Positions 1 through 8,432 of a DNA stretch of 15,533 nucleotides are shown piece by piece. The notes beneath the pieces are model-generated. The model was not told where the DNA came from. It was given only the letters and a program-made list of their open reading frames with translations, and did no database searches. Position numbers and translations under genes: made by a program. Origin of the DNA: Terana coerulea (taxonomy: Eukaryota > Basidiomycota > Agaricomycetes > Polyporales > Phanerochaetaceae); NCBI GenBank assembly GCA_024811115.1, contig JAKOGH010000464.1, positions 1-15,533 of the forward strand. Reading direction: 5' to 3'. The first letter of the stretch is position 1. Each line of letters begins with the position of its first letter.

Positions 1-5
1 CCAGC

Positions 6-1686
6 CTATTCGGCGACAGGGTTGTCATCCATGTCGATGTCGGCTTGCTGCTCTTCCGCCTGTTCGACGCTTATGTGACCGGCCGGTCTCCACACATTTC
101 CTGCTGTCGCCTTCCACAACCGTACGCGCCCGTCATTCCCAGAGGAGGACAAAACCGTTCTGGGCCACAGTCAAATTATGTGCAAGAAAATATCCGTGAG
201 CTGACTTACCCGGTGATGTTCCATTCCACCCGCCCAATGGCAGACTTGTGGTCATCGAAGTCACCCACGATTGACCTACAACACACTTTTTCAGCTCGCA
301 AGTTAGGGATACGCAAAATGGGACACTCACGCGGACCACGCTCCTTCTTCGCTGTCACCCTCTTCGTCACCGTCGTCCGTTGGAGCAGGCGGCTTGACGC
401 GCCATATCCGTACGTGGCCATCTCTACTTCCGGTGGCAACAAGGTGGTACGACCTTCCGCACGACGGGGGCCCATGCCACGGATGTCACTGAATATGCGG
501 CGTTGGAGTCGCCATCGGCTTGTGTAGATGGTGTCCTGGCGGCGCCGTCTCCGCCGGCGATGCGTGATGCAGGGAAGGGTCTAGGACGAGGATTGTTGCG
601 GGGCGACGAGCTGGCGAGAGCAGGATTAACTGGAAGGCGGTTGGTACGAGAAGATACTACATGTATGCCGAAGAACGTACCTTCACTACACCATTTACGC
701 CGCTTCCCACTGCGATGATCTCTCCCCAATATCTCCTTGCACCAGCTAATACACCATCCGCCGTCAGCCTGCGTAACAGGTTAGCGTATCTCTTGATGCA
801 CGTGAAGCATTTATAAGCATACCTCACGGTTCCCTAGACCCGGCCGGCTTGGAGCTTGACTTGACTGTTGTTGCTGGGCCAAAGCATGTGCGGCTAGCGT
901 GACTGAGGCGCCATCCAGTGTTGACGAAGTTTGTGTGGGTGTGGCAAGGTGGGTAGTTTGCGCCGCGGTCTGCCCAGCCTTATTTGGTCCTGGAAGAGAG
1001 TACACGTCGACTTCTTCAGAGAGCTGCCATGTTGCAAGAGAGGGCTGTTCTAGACATTCATATATGCGCAGGTGGTTGTCGGAAGATATTGAAGCCTACA
1101 CACGCGAATTCGCCAACGGCACATAAGCAAAGTAAGCAAAGTATAATTTCAGTATAAACGCACTATTTTGAGGCCAAAGTGGTTTGGTGCAAACTCCACG
1201 GCGCGAACAGTGCCCTTGGCATCCAGGAGGACCGCACGCTCAACCCAACGTGCCGCATTCGAAGAGGACGCGCTGTTTGCTTGAGACTCCACATCTGGGG
1301 TATACATGGACTGCTCCCATATTTTGACAGTGCGGTCAAACGAGGACGAGGCGAGAATGGTGCCAAATTCCGGATGCGCCCAACTGACTTTGGTTATTGC
1401 AGCGTCATGCGCCTGCGTGCCTCAAAATCAGACGGCGAAAGACTCGTAATGAAGTTGCAACGCGCCTTCCAGTCCTCTTCCACATTCCAACTCCCCTGTC
1501 GTTCGTCCAACTGCCATACTTTGATTCTGTGCCACACCAAACCAGTCAGACTGGGCGTGCACACAAGTACGCGAGTGCCTACCTCTGGTCGAGACTACAA
1601 GTAGCGAGCCGGAGACCATAAAAGTCATATGCAGCGTCGGTTACGAGGTCGTTGTGCGCGTTTTGAATCAAGCCTGTCTGCGGCAT
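6..1686 (-). CDS. SEH1: SEH1-like WD40 nucleoporin / SEA (GATOR2) complex subunit, with three apparent frameshifts
   Basis: Seh1 is a six-bladed WD40 propeller shared by the nuclear pore Y-complex and the SEA/GATOR2 complex that controls TORC1. The N-terminus (start ATG 1686-1684) has the Seh1 signature DLVTDAAYDFYGLRLATCS, then IKVWQLD, ASSSFDRTVKIWEQ, FGLKI/ASISSDNHLRIYE, WCISWCK, YWGEIIAVGSG, SVTSVAWAP, SYHLVATGSRDGHVRIW and SSSGNDGRVRLWK, in the family order. Proposed exons: 1686-1583, 1526-1466, 1412-1164, 1095-823, 768-681, 629-331, 275-210, 159-6 (stop TAG 8-6). Residues 1-229 read without a break. After that, three single-base frame changes are needed: +1 near 731-745, -1 between about 570 and 500, and +1 in a run of five C (minus strand) at 466-470. 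The intron 1465-1413 appears to use a GC donor. The last two exons are intact. Either a decaying copy or base-call errors; identity is confident, integrity is not. About 430 residues if the frames are joined. Confidence 0.85.
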
Positions 1687-2410
1687 GGTTTCCGGAGCGG
1701 TGTGGATGGATCTATGAAGTTGACCCCGCCTCAGCCAGGCTGTAAGCGCCCAACAGACACCGCGATCGAATCCCCATGTGGCTTCCACGTGTCAGATGCA
1801 TCGGGATTTAGGACCAAGCGCGGCAGAGCGCAGCTCACTCCCTTCTCCGTAACCACCTTCATGCACCTTGGCCTACTGGAATAAATCTCACCCCTACGGA
1901 CGCCCTCTCATCCATTTGACCGAGTAGTTGAAGAGCAATGTCCGGCGGACAAAATGGAAAGCAAAATCAGGACTTCTTGCAGTTCGCATGAGGCCGCCGT
2001 CCGTGCGCCCGACGTAAAGGCGAATTTGAGCCGTCCTTCGTCGGATGTTTCGTCCAGAGGACGTCGCTCGCCTTGCTCATATGACTGGTTATGCGTATTA
2101 GCTCTGAGCTGTGGGTTATTTAGCTAGACCGAGGTAAGCCGCGTCTACATAGTTTATCTGCTGCGCCTTACCGGAATGACGTCGGTTAGCAGGGATTTTG
2201 ACTGAGTTACCATCCTTCGAACGTCCGAAAGTGAACGACGAACAATTTGGCTACCAAGGTTCTTGGCGGCTCATGTGAGGCGTTGCGCTAAAAATAATTG
2301 CAACGCTTGGACTTCGTTGGCCTGTGTTCTAGCGAGAGCATACTATAAAACGAGACCGCGATGTCTGATACGACAGCTTTCGCCTCTACCCGCCTCAAAT
2401 CATTTCGACA
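1687..2410. other. Divergent intergenic region between SEH1 (minus) and the first GH5 gene (plus)
   Basis: This stretch separates two divergently transcribed genes and should hold both promoters. The only clear element is the TATA box of the GH5 gene at 2344-2350. The open frames here, such as plus 1654-1884, have no protein-like composition and overlap the SEH1 start. I see no repeat, RNA gene or transposon end. Confidence 0.5.
2344..2350 (+). promoter_or_regulatory. TATA box of the first GH5 gene
   Basis: TATAAAA lies 61 bp before the ATG at 2411, nearly the same spacing as the TATAAAA before the second GH5 gene (64 bp). A strong TATA box is common in inducible fungal secreted-hydrolase genes. 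Confidence 0.65.
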
Positions 2411-4036
2411 ATGAAGGCCGTATACGCGATTCCTCTCCTTGCCTTCTGGTTCAACTCCGTCCGTGGCCAGGCTGCGGAATGGCAACAGTGTGCGTACTCT
2501 CCCCTGCTCACATTTTAGTCGTTCATGTGTGCTCATGCATACATCAGGTGGTGGTGTTGTATGGTTGTTTTATCATGTCTGACGACACATAGGCTAAACA
2601 ACCCTGATAGGGCTTCTCCGGAGCGACTACCTGCGTTTCTGGCTCGGTCTGCAGTGAGATCAACGAGTGTACGTCCAGTCTTTGCTATGATCAGGCACCT
2701 AATATTCACTCAAAATTCAATAGACTACTCGCAATGCATCCCTGGCGTGGCGACCGCCTCCTCTCCCGCAACCCCCTCTACGGTTAGCCCCAGCGCACCC
2801 TCCAGCACCGCCGCACCAACACCCGCCCCTGGCCTTGGCGGACTCAGGTTTGCAGGAGTCAACATTGCGGGCTTCGACTTCGGCTGCAATTCTGACGGCT
2901 CTTGCACTGCGAGTGGGGCCTGGCCGCCTCTGCTCACCTACTACGGTCACGATGGTGCAGGCCAGATGCAACACTTCGTCGAGGACGACGGCTTCAACGT
3001 TTTCCGTCTCCCTGTCGGCTGGCAATTCCTGACCAACGACGTGTTGACTGGAACGCTTGATGAGGACAACTTCCAGGAGTATGACGCACTCGTCCAAGCG
3101 TGCCTGGCTACTGGTGCCAGCTGCATTGTCGACGTCCACAACTACGCTCGCTGGAACGGCGAAGTGAGCACCATCGGCTAAGCTATGCACAACAATAGCT
3201 GATGTATAATCATCCAGATTATCGGACAAGGTGGTCCGTCTAACGACATCTTCGCTTCGTTGTGGAGCAATATTGCTGCCAAGTATGCTGGTAACAGCAA
3301 GATTATCTTCGGAGTGTAAGCCTTCATCTTGTCTTTGTCTCAGTAATACGGCTGAAGTAGTTCTTAGTATGAACGAGCCTCATGATGTCCCGGACATTAC
3401 CCTCTGGGCCCAGTCAGTTCAAGCTGCAGTTACCGCCATTCGTCAGGCCGGTGCAACCTCTCAGCTCATCCTTCTCCCCGGTAACAACTGGACCTCTGCC
3501 GAGACTTTCGTGTCCAACGGATCCGCAGATGCTCTCAGTAAGGTGACCAATCCAGATGGCAGCCACACCAACCTCGTCTTTGACGTTCACAAGTACCTCG
3601 ACTCTGACAACTCGTGCGTTGCCTCTCTGAACGTCACGGCTGTGCCTGATCGCTGACATTATACCAAACGTAGTGGCACTCACGCCGACTGCGTCAACAA
3701 CAACATCGACAATGCCTTCTCGCCGCTCGCCGATTACCTCCGTACAAACGGTCGTCAGGCATTCAACACCGAGACCGGCGGTGGAAACACTGCGTCTTGC
3801 GCACAGTTCCTGTGCGAACAGATCGCCTTCATGAAACAGAACACCGACGGTGAGTACCCATACGCTCCTCTTCGAATCATAGATGGACTGAGGTCGTTTA
3901 TGAAGTGTTCCTCGGATACGTCGGCTGGGCTGCCGGCAACTTCGACCCCAGCTATGTCTTGGGTGAGGCGCCCACTGACACCAATGGTATCTGGACCGAC
4001 ACCTCGTTGGTCGCGGCTTGCTTGGCTCCCAACTAA
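2411..4036 (+). CDS. Secreted CBM1-GH5 endoglucanase (subfamily 5-like), copy 1
   Basis: Predicted endo-beta-1,4-glucanase that cleaves internal cellulose bonds outside the cell. Exons: 2411-2489, 2548-2558, 2611-2668, 2724-3163, 3218-3315, 3368-3613, 3674-3849, 3906-4036; all phases agree and give 412 residues, close to Trichoderma Cel5A. Order: signal peptide (about 1-19, MKAVYAIPLLAFW), CBM1 (24-57, with WQQCGG, GATTCVSGSVC and YYSQCIPG), Ser/Thr/Pro/Ala linker (58-88), GH5 domain (about 91-412). The probable acid/base is E232 in MNEPHD and the nucleophile E344 in TETGGGN; H188 in DVHNY and H303 in FDVHKY are the usual active-site histidines. The second exon is only 11 nt and encodes the CGG turn of CBM1. 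The start is fixed by the signal peptide and the upstream TATA box. A close paralogue follows 581 bp downstream. The gene appears intact. Confidence 0.93.
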
Positions 4037-4617
4037 ACCGAAGAAGTCGAAGCACTTGGTTGCTCGAAAGCTCGCATAGACGCACTACAGACGTGTATGC
4101 TACTCAAAATGGTCGAGAAAGACAGCTTTGCATTGATCGACAAGGAACTCCATTCTACATGAGCGCAAATCACTGTAACTTAAATCGCCAATCATGGTGG
4201 GTTGAGTCTCGGAGTTAACGGTCTTCGTCAGGGGAGCGGATCAGCGACTACTCTTGGTCCGAGGATCGCGTGCAAAGTCACTGGTTAGTAGCGACCGTCG
4301 TCACTCCGTCGTCTCCCGGCAACCGATGTTGACGCGAAAATGTGCCGGCATGCAGGGTAATCACGTTCTGTGTATGTCGTATGGCAATACTGCAGGTGAC
4401 CCTCAGTACTGGTGAAGCCCGCACGCCGCACAGAGGTCATTGTCCACGCATCGTTGCTTGAGTCGCCACGCGGTAGGATTTCGGGCGGAAAATGACGCAT
4501 GCCTGCACCTTCTGCTCTTCTTCAGCACCGGTCATTGTCAGGGCAACTTTACTTATAAAAGCTAGCCCACTCGATCACAGAGGTTGACCATCATCGCGTT
4601 TTGGCCTCACCCTCAAG
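4037..4617. other. Intergenic region between the two GH5 paralogues
   Basis: It holds the 3' end of copy 1 and the promoter of copy 2. Apart from the TATA box at 4554-4560 I see no gene, transposon end or long repeat. The open frames (for example minus 4285-4500) have no recognisable content. Confidence 0.5.
4554..4560 (+). promoter_or_regulatory. TATA box of the second GH5 gene
   Basis: TATAAAAG starts 64 bp before the ATG at 4618. The same core and spacing occur in the paralogue upstream, which suggests the core promoter was duplicated with the gene. Confidence 0.65.
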
Positions 4618-6400
4618 ATGAAGTCCGTCTTCGCTCTGACCTCGTTGGCCGTGTGGGTGGCTTCAGCCAGAGCTCAAGCTCAGGCTTGGCAGCAATGTAC
4701 GTCGGGGCTTCTGGATTGATACCGCTTTATGCAAGTTGCTGGCTGGCCGCTTACTTACTACTTAGGTGGAGGCCAGGTAGGTGCCCAAATAGGTCAATTG
4801 GTGCTGCTCACACACTGACAGGATTGTGATTCAGGGATGGGCAGGAGCCACAACATGTGTTAGCGGAAGCGTTTGCGCTAAGCAGAATGACTGTCTGTAA
4901 CATATTAAACCTGATTCTACCGTGTAAATGCTAATTGCCGCTGTTCCAGACTATTCTCAATGTATCCCTGGTACGGCCGCCTCGACAGTGGCAAGCAGCG
5001 CTGCCCCTCCATCCGCGACATCTGCTGTTTCCACCACCGTCAAATCTACCGCTGTCAAATCCAGCTCCGCCTCCAACACTCCGTCTGCAACACCTTCTAG
5101 CACCACCCCATCGTCACCCTCTGGCACCTGCGCGCCAAACGCACCACCAGAGAGCGCAGGCAAGCTGCGCTTCGCGGGCGTGAACATCTCGGGCTTCGAC
5201 TTTGGCTGCAACAGCGACGGGAACTGCGAGGCGTCCGCCGCGTGGCCGCCGCTCACGAAGTACTACGGCGCGGACGGCGCGGGCCAGATGCAGCACTTCG
5301 TGAACGACGACGGCTTCAACGCGTTTCGCTTACCTGTCGGCTGGCAGTTCCTCACGAACAACGTCCTCGGCGGCCCGCTGAACGATGCGAATGTGCAGGA
5401 GTACGACGACCTGGTGCAGGCGTGCCTCGCAACGGGGGCTAGCTGCATTATCGATGTGCACAATTACGCGCGGTTTGGTGGCAAGGTGAGCCTCACCATG
5501 TGGTCTATGTGCTACGCTGATGAAGGGTCCAGATTATCGGCCAGGGTGGTCCAACGGATGACCAGTTTGCTGCCCTCTGGAGTGCCATTGCAACGAAATA
5601 TGCAAGCAATAGCAAGATTATTTTCGGCGTGTAAGACACTTCGCTGACACTCTGAGGCATTTAGACTGACAGGAAACTATAGTATGAATGAGCCTCATGA
5701 TGTTCCAGACATCGTCCGGTGGGCCCAGTCGGTCCAGGCCGCTGTCACCGCAATTCGCAATGCTGGGTAAGTTGCGGTCGGCTTGACAGTGACGTGGACA
5801 TCAACTAACACGCACTTCAGCGCCAAGTCTCAGCTCATCCTGCTACCAGGAAATAACTGGACGTCCGCGGAAACTTTCGTCTCCAACGGCTCCGCTGACG
5901 CGTTGAGCAAGGTCACCAACCCAGACGGCAGCATCACGAACCTCATCTTCGACGTGCACAAGTACCTTGATTACGACAACTCGTACGTAGCATCCGCAGA
6001 TTCTTGTACTGAGATGCTAAGTGGCTATGCAGCGGCACGAACGCCGAGTGCACGACAAATAACATCGACAACGCTTGGGCGCCACTCGCCCAGTGGCTCC
6101 GCTGCCACGGCCGCCAGGCCTTCAACACCGAGACCGGCGGCGGCAACACTGCGTCGTGTGCTCAGTTCCTCTGTGAGCAGACGGCGTTCCAAAAGGCCAA
6201 CTCAGACGGTGAGCCCTCAACCTCGGGGTGCTTACTCCACGACTAACCCTGTGCATGTAGTGTTCTTGGGCTATGTTGGTTGGGCTGCAGGCAACTTTAT
6301 GCCAGGAAGCTATGTTCTTGGCGAGACACCGACAGACACCAATGGGGTTTGGACAGATACCTCATTGGTCAAAGCGTGCTTGGCTCCGAATGCACACTGA
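4618..6400 (+). CDS. Secreted CBM1-GH5 endoglucanase (subfamily 5-like), copy 2
   Basis: Paralogue of the preceding gene with the same predicted endoglucanase role. Exons: 4618-4696, 4766-4776, 4835-4892, 4950-5485, 5533-5630, 5683-5766, 5821-5982, 6033-6208, 6261-6400; phases close to give 447 residues. Signal peptide MKSVFALTSLAVWVASARA, then CBM1 (24-57: WQQCGGQ, GWAGATTCVSGSVC, YYSQCIPG), a Ser/Thr/Pro linker about twice as long as in copy 1 (58-121, including a lone Cys in GTCAPN), and the GH5 domain. Probable acid/base E264 in MNEPHD; nucleophile E376 in TETGGGN. Exons 1-3 have exactly the same lengths as in copy 1 (79, 11, 58 nt). The single 246-nt exon of copy 1 is split here (84 + 162) by a 54-nt intron at 5767-5820. 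The C-terminus ends ACLAPNAH rather than ACLAPN. The gene appears intact. Confidence 0.93.
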
Positions 6401-6428
6401 GAACGACACATACACACGTACTGTGTAG

Positions 6429-6666
6429 TCATACATATGAAAATCCGACGCCTATCCTGAAGCTTGATATATTTTGCCCTATCACGTTTTTACCCAAAAA
6501 CCAGTTTGACATAAGGCAGCCAATGCATATGCGCCGTAAGTGAGCGTCCTTGGGTTCGACTAGAGTCACGTTGTCAGCCAAGCTCCCTGACTTCTCATCC
6601 TTGCTGAGAGGTGGCAAGCTTACCCCTTCGAAGCTGTACAGCAAGGTATTCCTCAGTCATTGGCAT
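6429..6666 (-). CDS. Possible small spliced ORF, 57 codons, unrecognised
   Basis: On the minus strand, ATG 6666-6664 opens MPMTEEYLAVQLRR (exon 6666-6624). A 64-nt intron (6623-6560) follows with GTAAGC donor, a CTGAC branch-like sequence and a CTAG acceptor. Exon 2 (6559-6429) continues VEPKDAHLRRICIGCLMSN and stops at TGA. It lies tail-to-tail with the second GH5 gene. I recognise no domain. It could be a short gene, the relic of a longer one, or chance. The well-formed intron is the only real support. Confidence 0.22.
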
Positions 6667-6766
6667 GAATGAGCTCAAAAATTGCTACGATAATAACTTG
6701 AACATTGCGCGACGATAGAGCCGCGTTATCTACATGCAGGTTTCTGATAACTCCTTGAATTGGCCC

Positions 6767-6780
6767 CGGGACTCCGAGTC
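6767..6780. repeat. Target-site duplication, left copy
   Basis: CGGGACTCCGAGTC, identical to 7242-7255, abuts the poly(T) run (plus strand) that begins at 6781. Confidence 0.72.
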
Positions 6781-7241
6781 TTTTTTTTTCTTTTTTTTTG
6801 TTTTGTTTGAAATCTAGTATTGTTAATGAAGCGCGGGACGAACCGCATGAGCTCCGGTGCTAATAGATATGTATCTACTGGGTCCGTTGAGTGTGAATCC
6901 GTGTGTCCGTGGTGTTGACTCGCCGGGGCACCCCCCCTGGGATAGGTGCCCTTTTCTTCCCCCTTACGGACAGGAAGGGCGGCCTTCGGCGGCACTCTGG
7001 CCCGACACCCGATGTTCCCGAGAAAACACCCGCCCAGAGCCGGGTTTAAACCCGAGACTCGAGAAACCCTCCGCACAGAGGGAAATGAGAAATCCACGCC
7101 GCACTACATGTAGGCGTATAGCCCTACATAGTCTGGATGAGCACTCTTACGGTACTCATATATCTTTTCCTGCACCCATACAGGATCAAGCCACATGTTG
7201 GCCTTTGGTCGTTTCATTCGGACATGAGTGGGCTTCTGGTA
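6781..7241 (-). mobile_element. Retroposed non-LTR insertion (SINE, 5'-truncated LINE or processed copy) with poly(A) tail
   Basis: Read on the minus strand the element runs from 7241 to 6781 and ends in an A-rich tail (two runs of nine A separated by G, preceded by short A runs). The 14-mer CGGGACTCCGAGTC occurs directly outside both ends, at 6767-6780 and 7242-7255, as expected of a target-site duplication from target-primed reverse transcription. The 461-bp body has GC-rich middle sequence including a palindromic GGGTTTAAACCC. The first 138 nt (7241-7104) form a 45-codon open stretch ending in TAG with protein-like content (KANMWLDPVWVQEKIYEY). No clear tRNA-like A and B boxes were seen, so the class is open. 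Poly(A), TSD and minus orientation are seen directly; the mechanism is inferred. Confidence 0.72.
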
Positions 7242-7255
7242 CGGGACTCCGAGTC
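7242..7255. repeat. Target-site duplication, right copy
   Basis: CGGGACTCCGAGTC, an exact copy of 6767-6780, at the 5' end of the minus-oriented retroposed insertion. Confidence 0.72.
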
Positions 7256-7744
7256 CGAGTCGCGCGCTCGCTTCCTATGAGGGGTGGTTAAATAAGTAAA
7301 CTGATAATTAATTCATGACAAAAATTAAAATATCCGTTTTTGTGACATCCCCATGCGCAAATCAGGAGATAGGCTACAGTAATTAGGAAAGTATTCATAG
7401 CGCAAGGCCCGACAGTGTATGTGATTAGACGCTTGAGAAGTTCCACGATTCAGCGCCTATCACAAGCCTTTGTGGCGTCTCGGCTTTGCAACTCCCTCCG
7501 GAACGACCACACAGTGGATGTCTCAGTGAGTCTCCTCTTTGAGCAAGAGTATCCGGGTAGACTTCTGGGCGCAACTCATAACTTTTACAGCGTTCTGGAT
7601 ACCCACAAGAATATGCTTGCATCTCGGCCAATCCCGTTCCCTAAACGGACATATTGCCGCCGGCCGGCATCGCCCGACGCCCGACGCTTCAACCAATTGC
7701 AACCCGCCCTCGCCGTGACCGACACGATCGAGACGCGCTCCGTT
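7256..7744. other. Intergenic spacer between the two mobile elements
   Basis: The first 130 bp are AT-rich, and the remainder has average composition. Both strands carry open frames (plus 7415-7825, minus 7523-7810), but these run into the adjacent transposon terminal repeat and show no recognisable motif. No gene is supported. Confidence 0.45.
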
Positions 7745-7844
7745 TACAGTGCTTTGCATAACAAACGACAGTCGCCGAAATTTCGTCGCTTGTTTGTCCT
7801 GTACAAACATTCCCTTATTAGGTGAAAATGATCGTCACATCCAG
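7745..7844 (+). repeat. Left terminal inverted repeat with TA
   Basis: 100 bp starting TACAGTGCTTTGCATA. It pairs with 8206-8305 with four transitions (for example ACAAACATT against ACAAATATT). Confidence 0.88.
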
Positions 7845-8205
7845 AGCTCATGTGTCACTCGTCTTCAGCTCTGGGAGTGCCGCCAACAAACCGCCAAGGT
7901 GCGTTCAGCAATACACGGGAGGCGGTATAAGAGCATATTAGCTGCAATAAATACCACAATAAATGCCTCAAAATGGGGCCGGCGCTCTCTGATTTTGGCA
8001 GGGACTCGGAATTGGAGCTTTTCGGCCAATTCTGGCTCAATACAGGCGTGATATACACCGTAGCTAATATGCTCTATAATGCACGAGTTGTAGTCGCACC
8101 GTAGAGGACGCTGTAGGTGAACGACAGCAAGCGTAGACTCTAGAGGACACGGTGGAGACACTGGTCGCGACCGTCACGCTGCGTTGCTCAAGCCAGGCAC
8201 GGTGA

Positions 8206-8305
8206 CTGGATGTGACGGTCACTTTCACCTAATAAGGGAATATTTGTACAGGACAAACAAGCGACGAAATTTCGGCGACTGTCGTTTGTTATGCAAAACA
8301 CTGTA
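8206..8305 (-). repeat. Right terminal inverted repeat with TA
   Basis: Reverse complement of 7745-7844 with about 96 of 100 positions identical; ends in CACTG followed by TA. Confidence 0.88.
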
Positions 8306-8350
8306 TCGCCAATAAACAAGTAATCTCGTGACTGGACTCCCTCCAGAACA

Positions 8351-8357
8351 TATAAAT
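8351..8357 (+). promoter_or_regulatory. TATA box of the gene at 8433
   Basis: TATAAAT lies 82 bp before the ATG. Between them, about 8381-8430 is a strongly pyrimidine-rich tract, typical of fungal transcription start regions. The ATG sits in a good context (CACCATGG). Confidence 0.6.
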
Positions 8358-8432
8358 ACTCATGTCTTTCACTGTTAGCTCTATCTCCACCTTTCTCCTC
8401 CCCTCTCTTTTCTCCTCCTACCTCGTCTCACC

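Larger units (their letters stand above)
7745..8305. mobile_element. Non-autonomous Tc1/mariner-type TIR element (MITE-like), 557 bp plus TA target sites
   Basis: The segment 7747-8303 begins CAGTGCTTTGCATA and ends with its inverted counterpart TATGCAAAACACTG. It is flanked by TA at 7745-7746 and 8304-8305. Including TA, 7745-7844 and 8206-8305 are inverted copies over 100 bp with four mismatches that I count, all transitions. TA duplication plus a CAGTG terminus is the Tc1/mariner hallmark. The interior (7845-8205) has no transposase-like frame, so movement would depend on an element elsewhere. A second inverted pair lies inside (AGAGCATATTAGCT at 7930-7943 and its complement at 8062-8075), and each TIR contains the palindrome CGAAATTTCG. 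The right end is 48 bp before the TATA box of the next gene. Confidence 0.85.

Noticed and set aside
45..527. Plus-strand open frame of 160 codons
   Set aside because: It begins at TTG and overlaps the minus-strand SEH1 exons, whose WD40 content explains the region.
1179..1604. Plus-strand open frame of 141 codons
   Set aside because: It is antisense to SEH1 exons 2 and 3, and the translation has no domain character.
2717..3229. Minus-strand open frame of 170 codons within the first GH5 gene
   Set aside because: It is antisense to the GH5 catalytic exon and Ala/Gly/Val-rich, as expected for the complement of GC-rich coding sequence.
3414..4085. Minus-strand open frame of 223 codons
   Set aside because: It is antisense to the last three GH5 exons, crosses their introns, and has no family signature.
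7027..7056. GGGTTTAAACCCGAG as a tRNA-like B box
   Set aside because: It is palindromic and differs from GGTTCGANTCC at key positions, and no A box sits at the right distance; not called as tRNA or tRNA-derived.
6726..7097. Minus-strand open frame of 123 codons within the retroposed insertion
   Set aside because: It reads through the poly(A) tail (Lys/Arg run) and across the target-site duplication, so it is not a gene.
7739..8311. hAT-type element because the ends begin CAG
   Set aside because: The 8-bp flanks (TCCGTTTA and TATCGCCA) do not match, whereas TA flanks with CAGTG ends fit Tc1/mariner.
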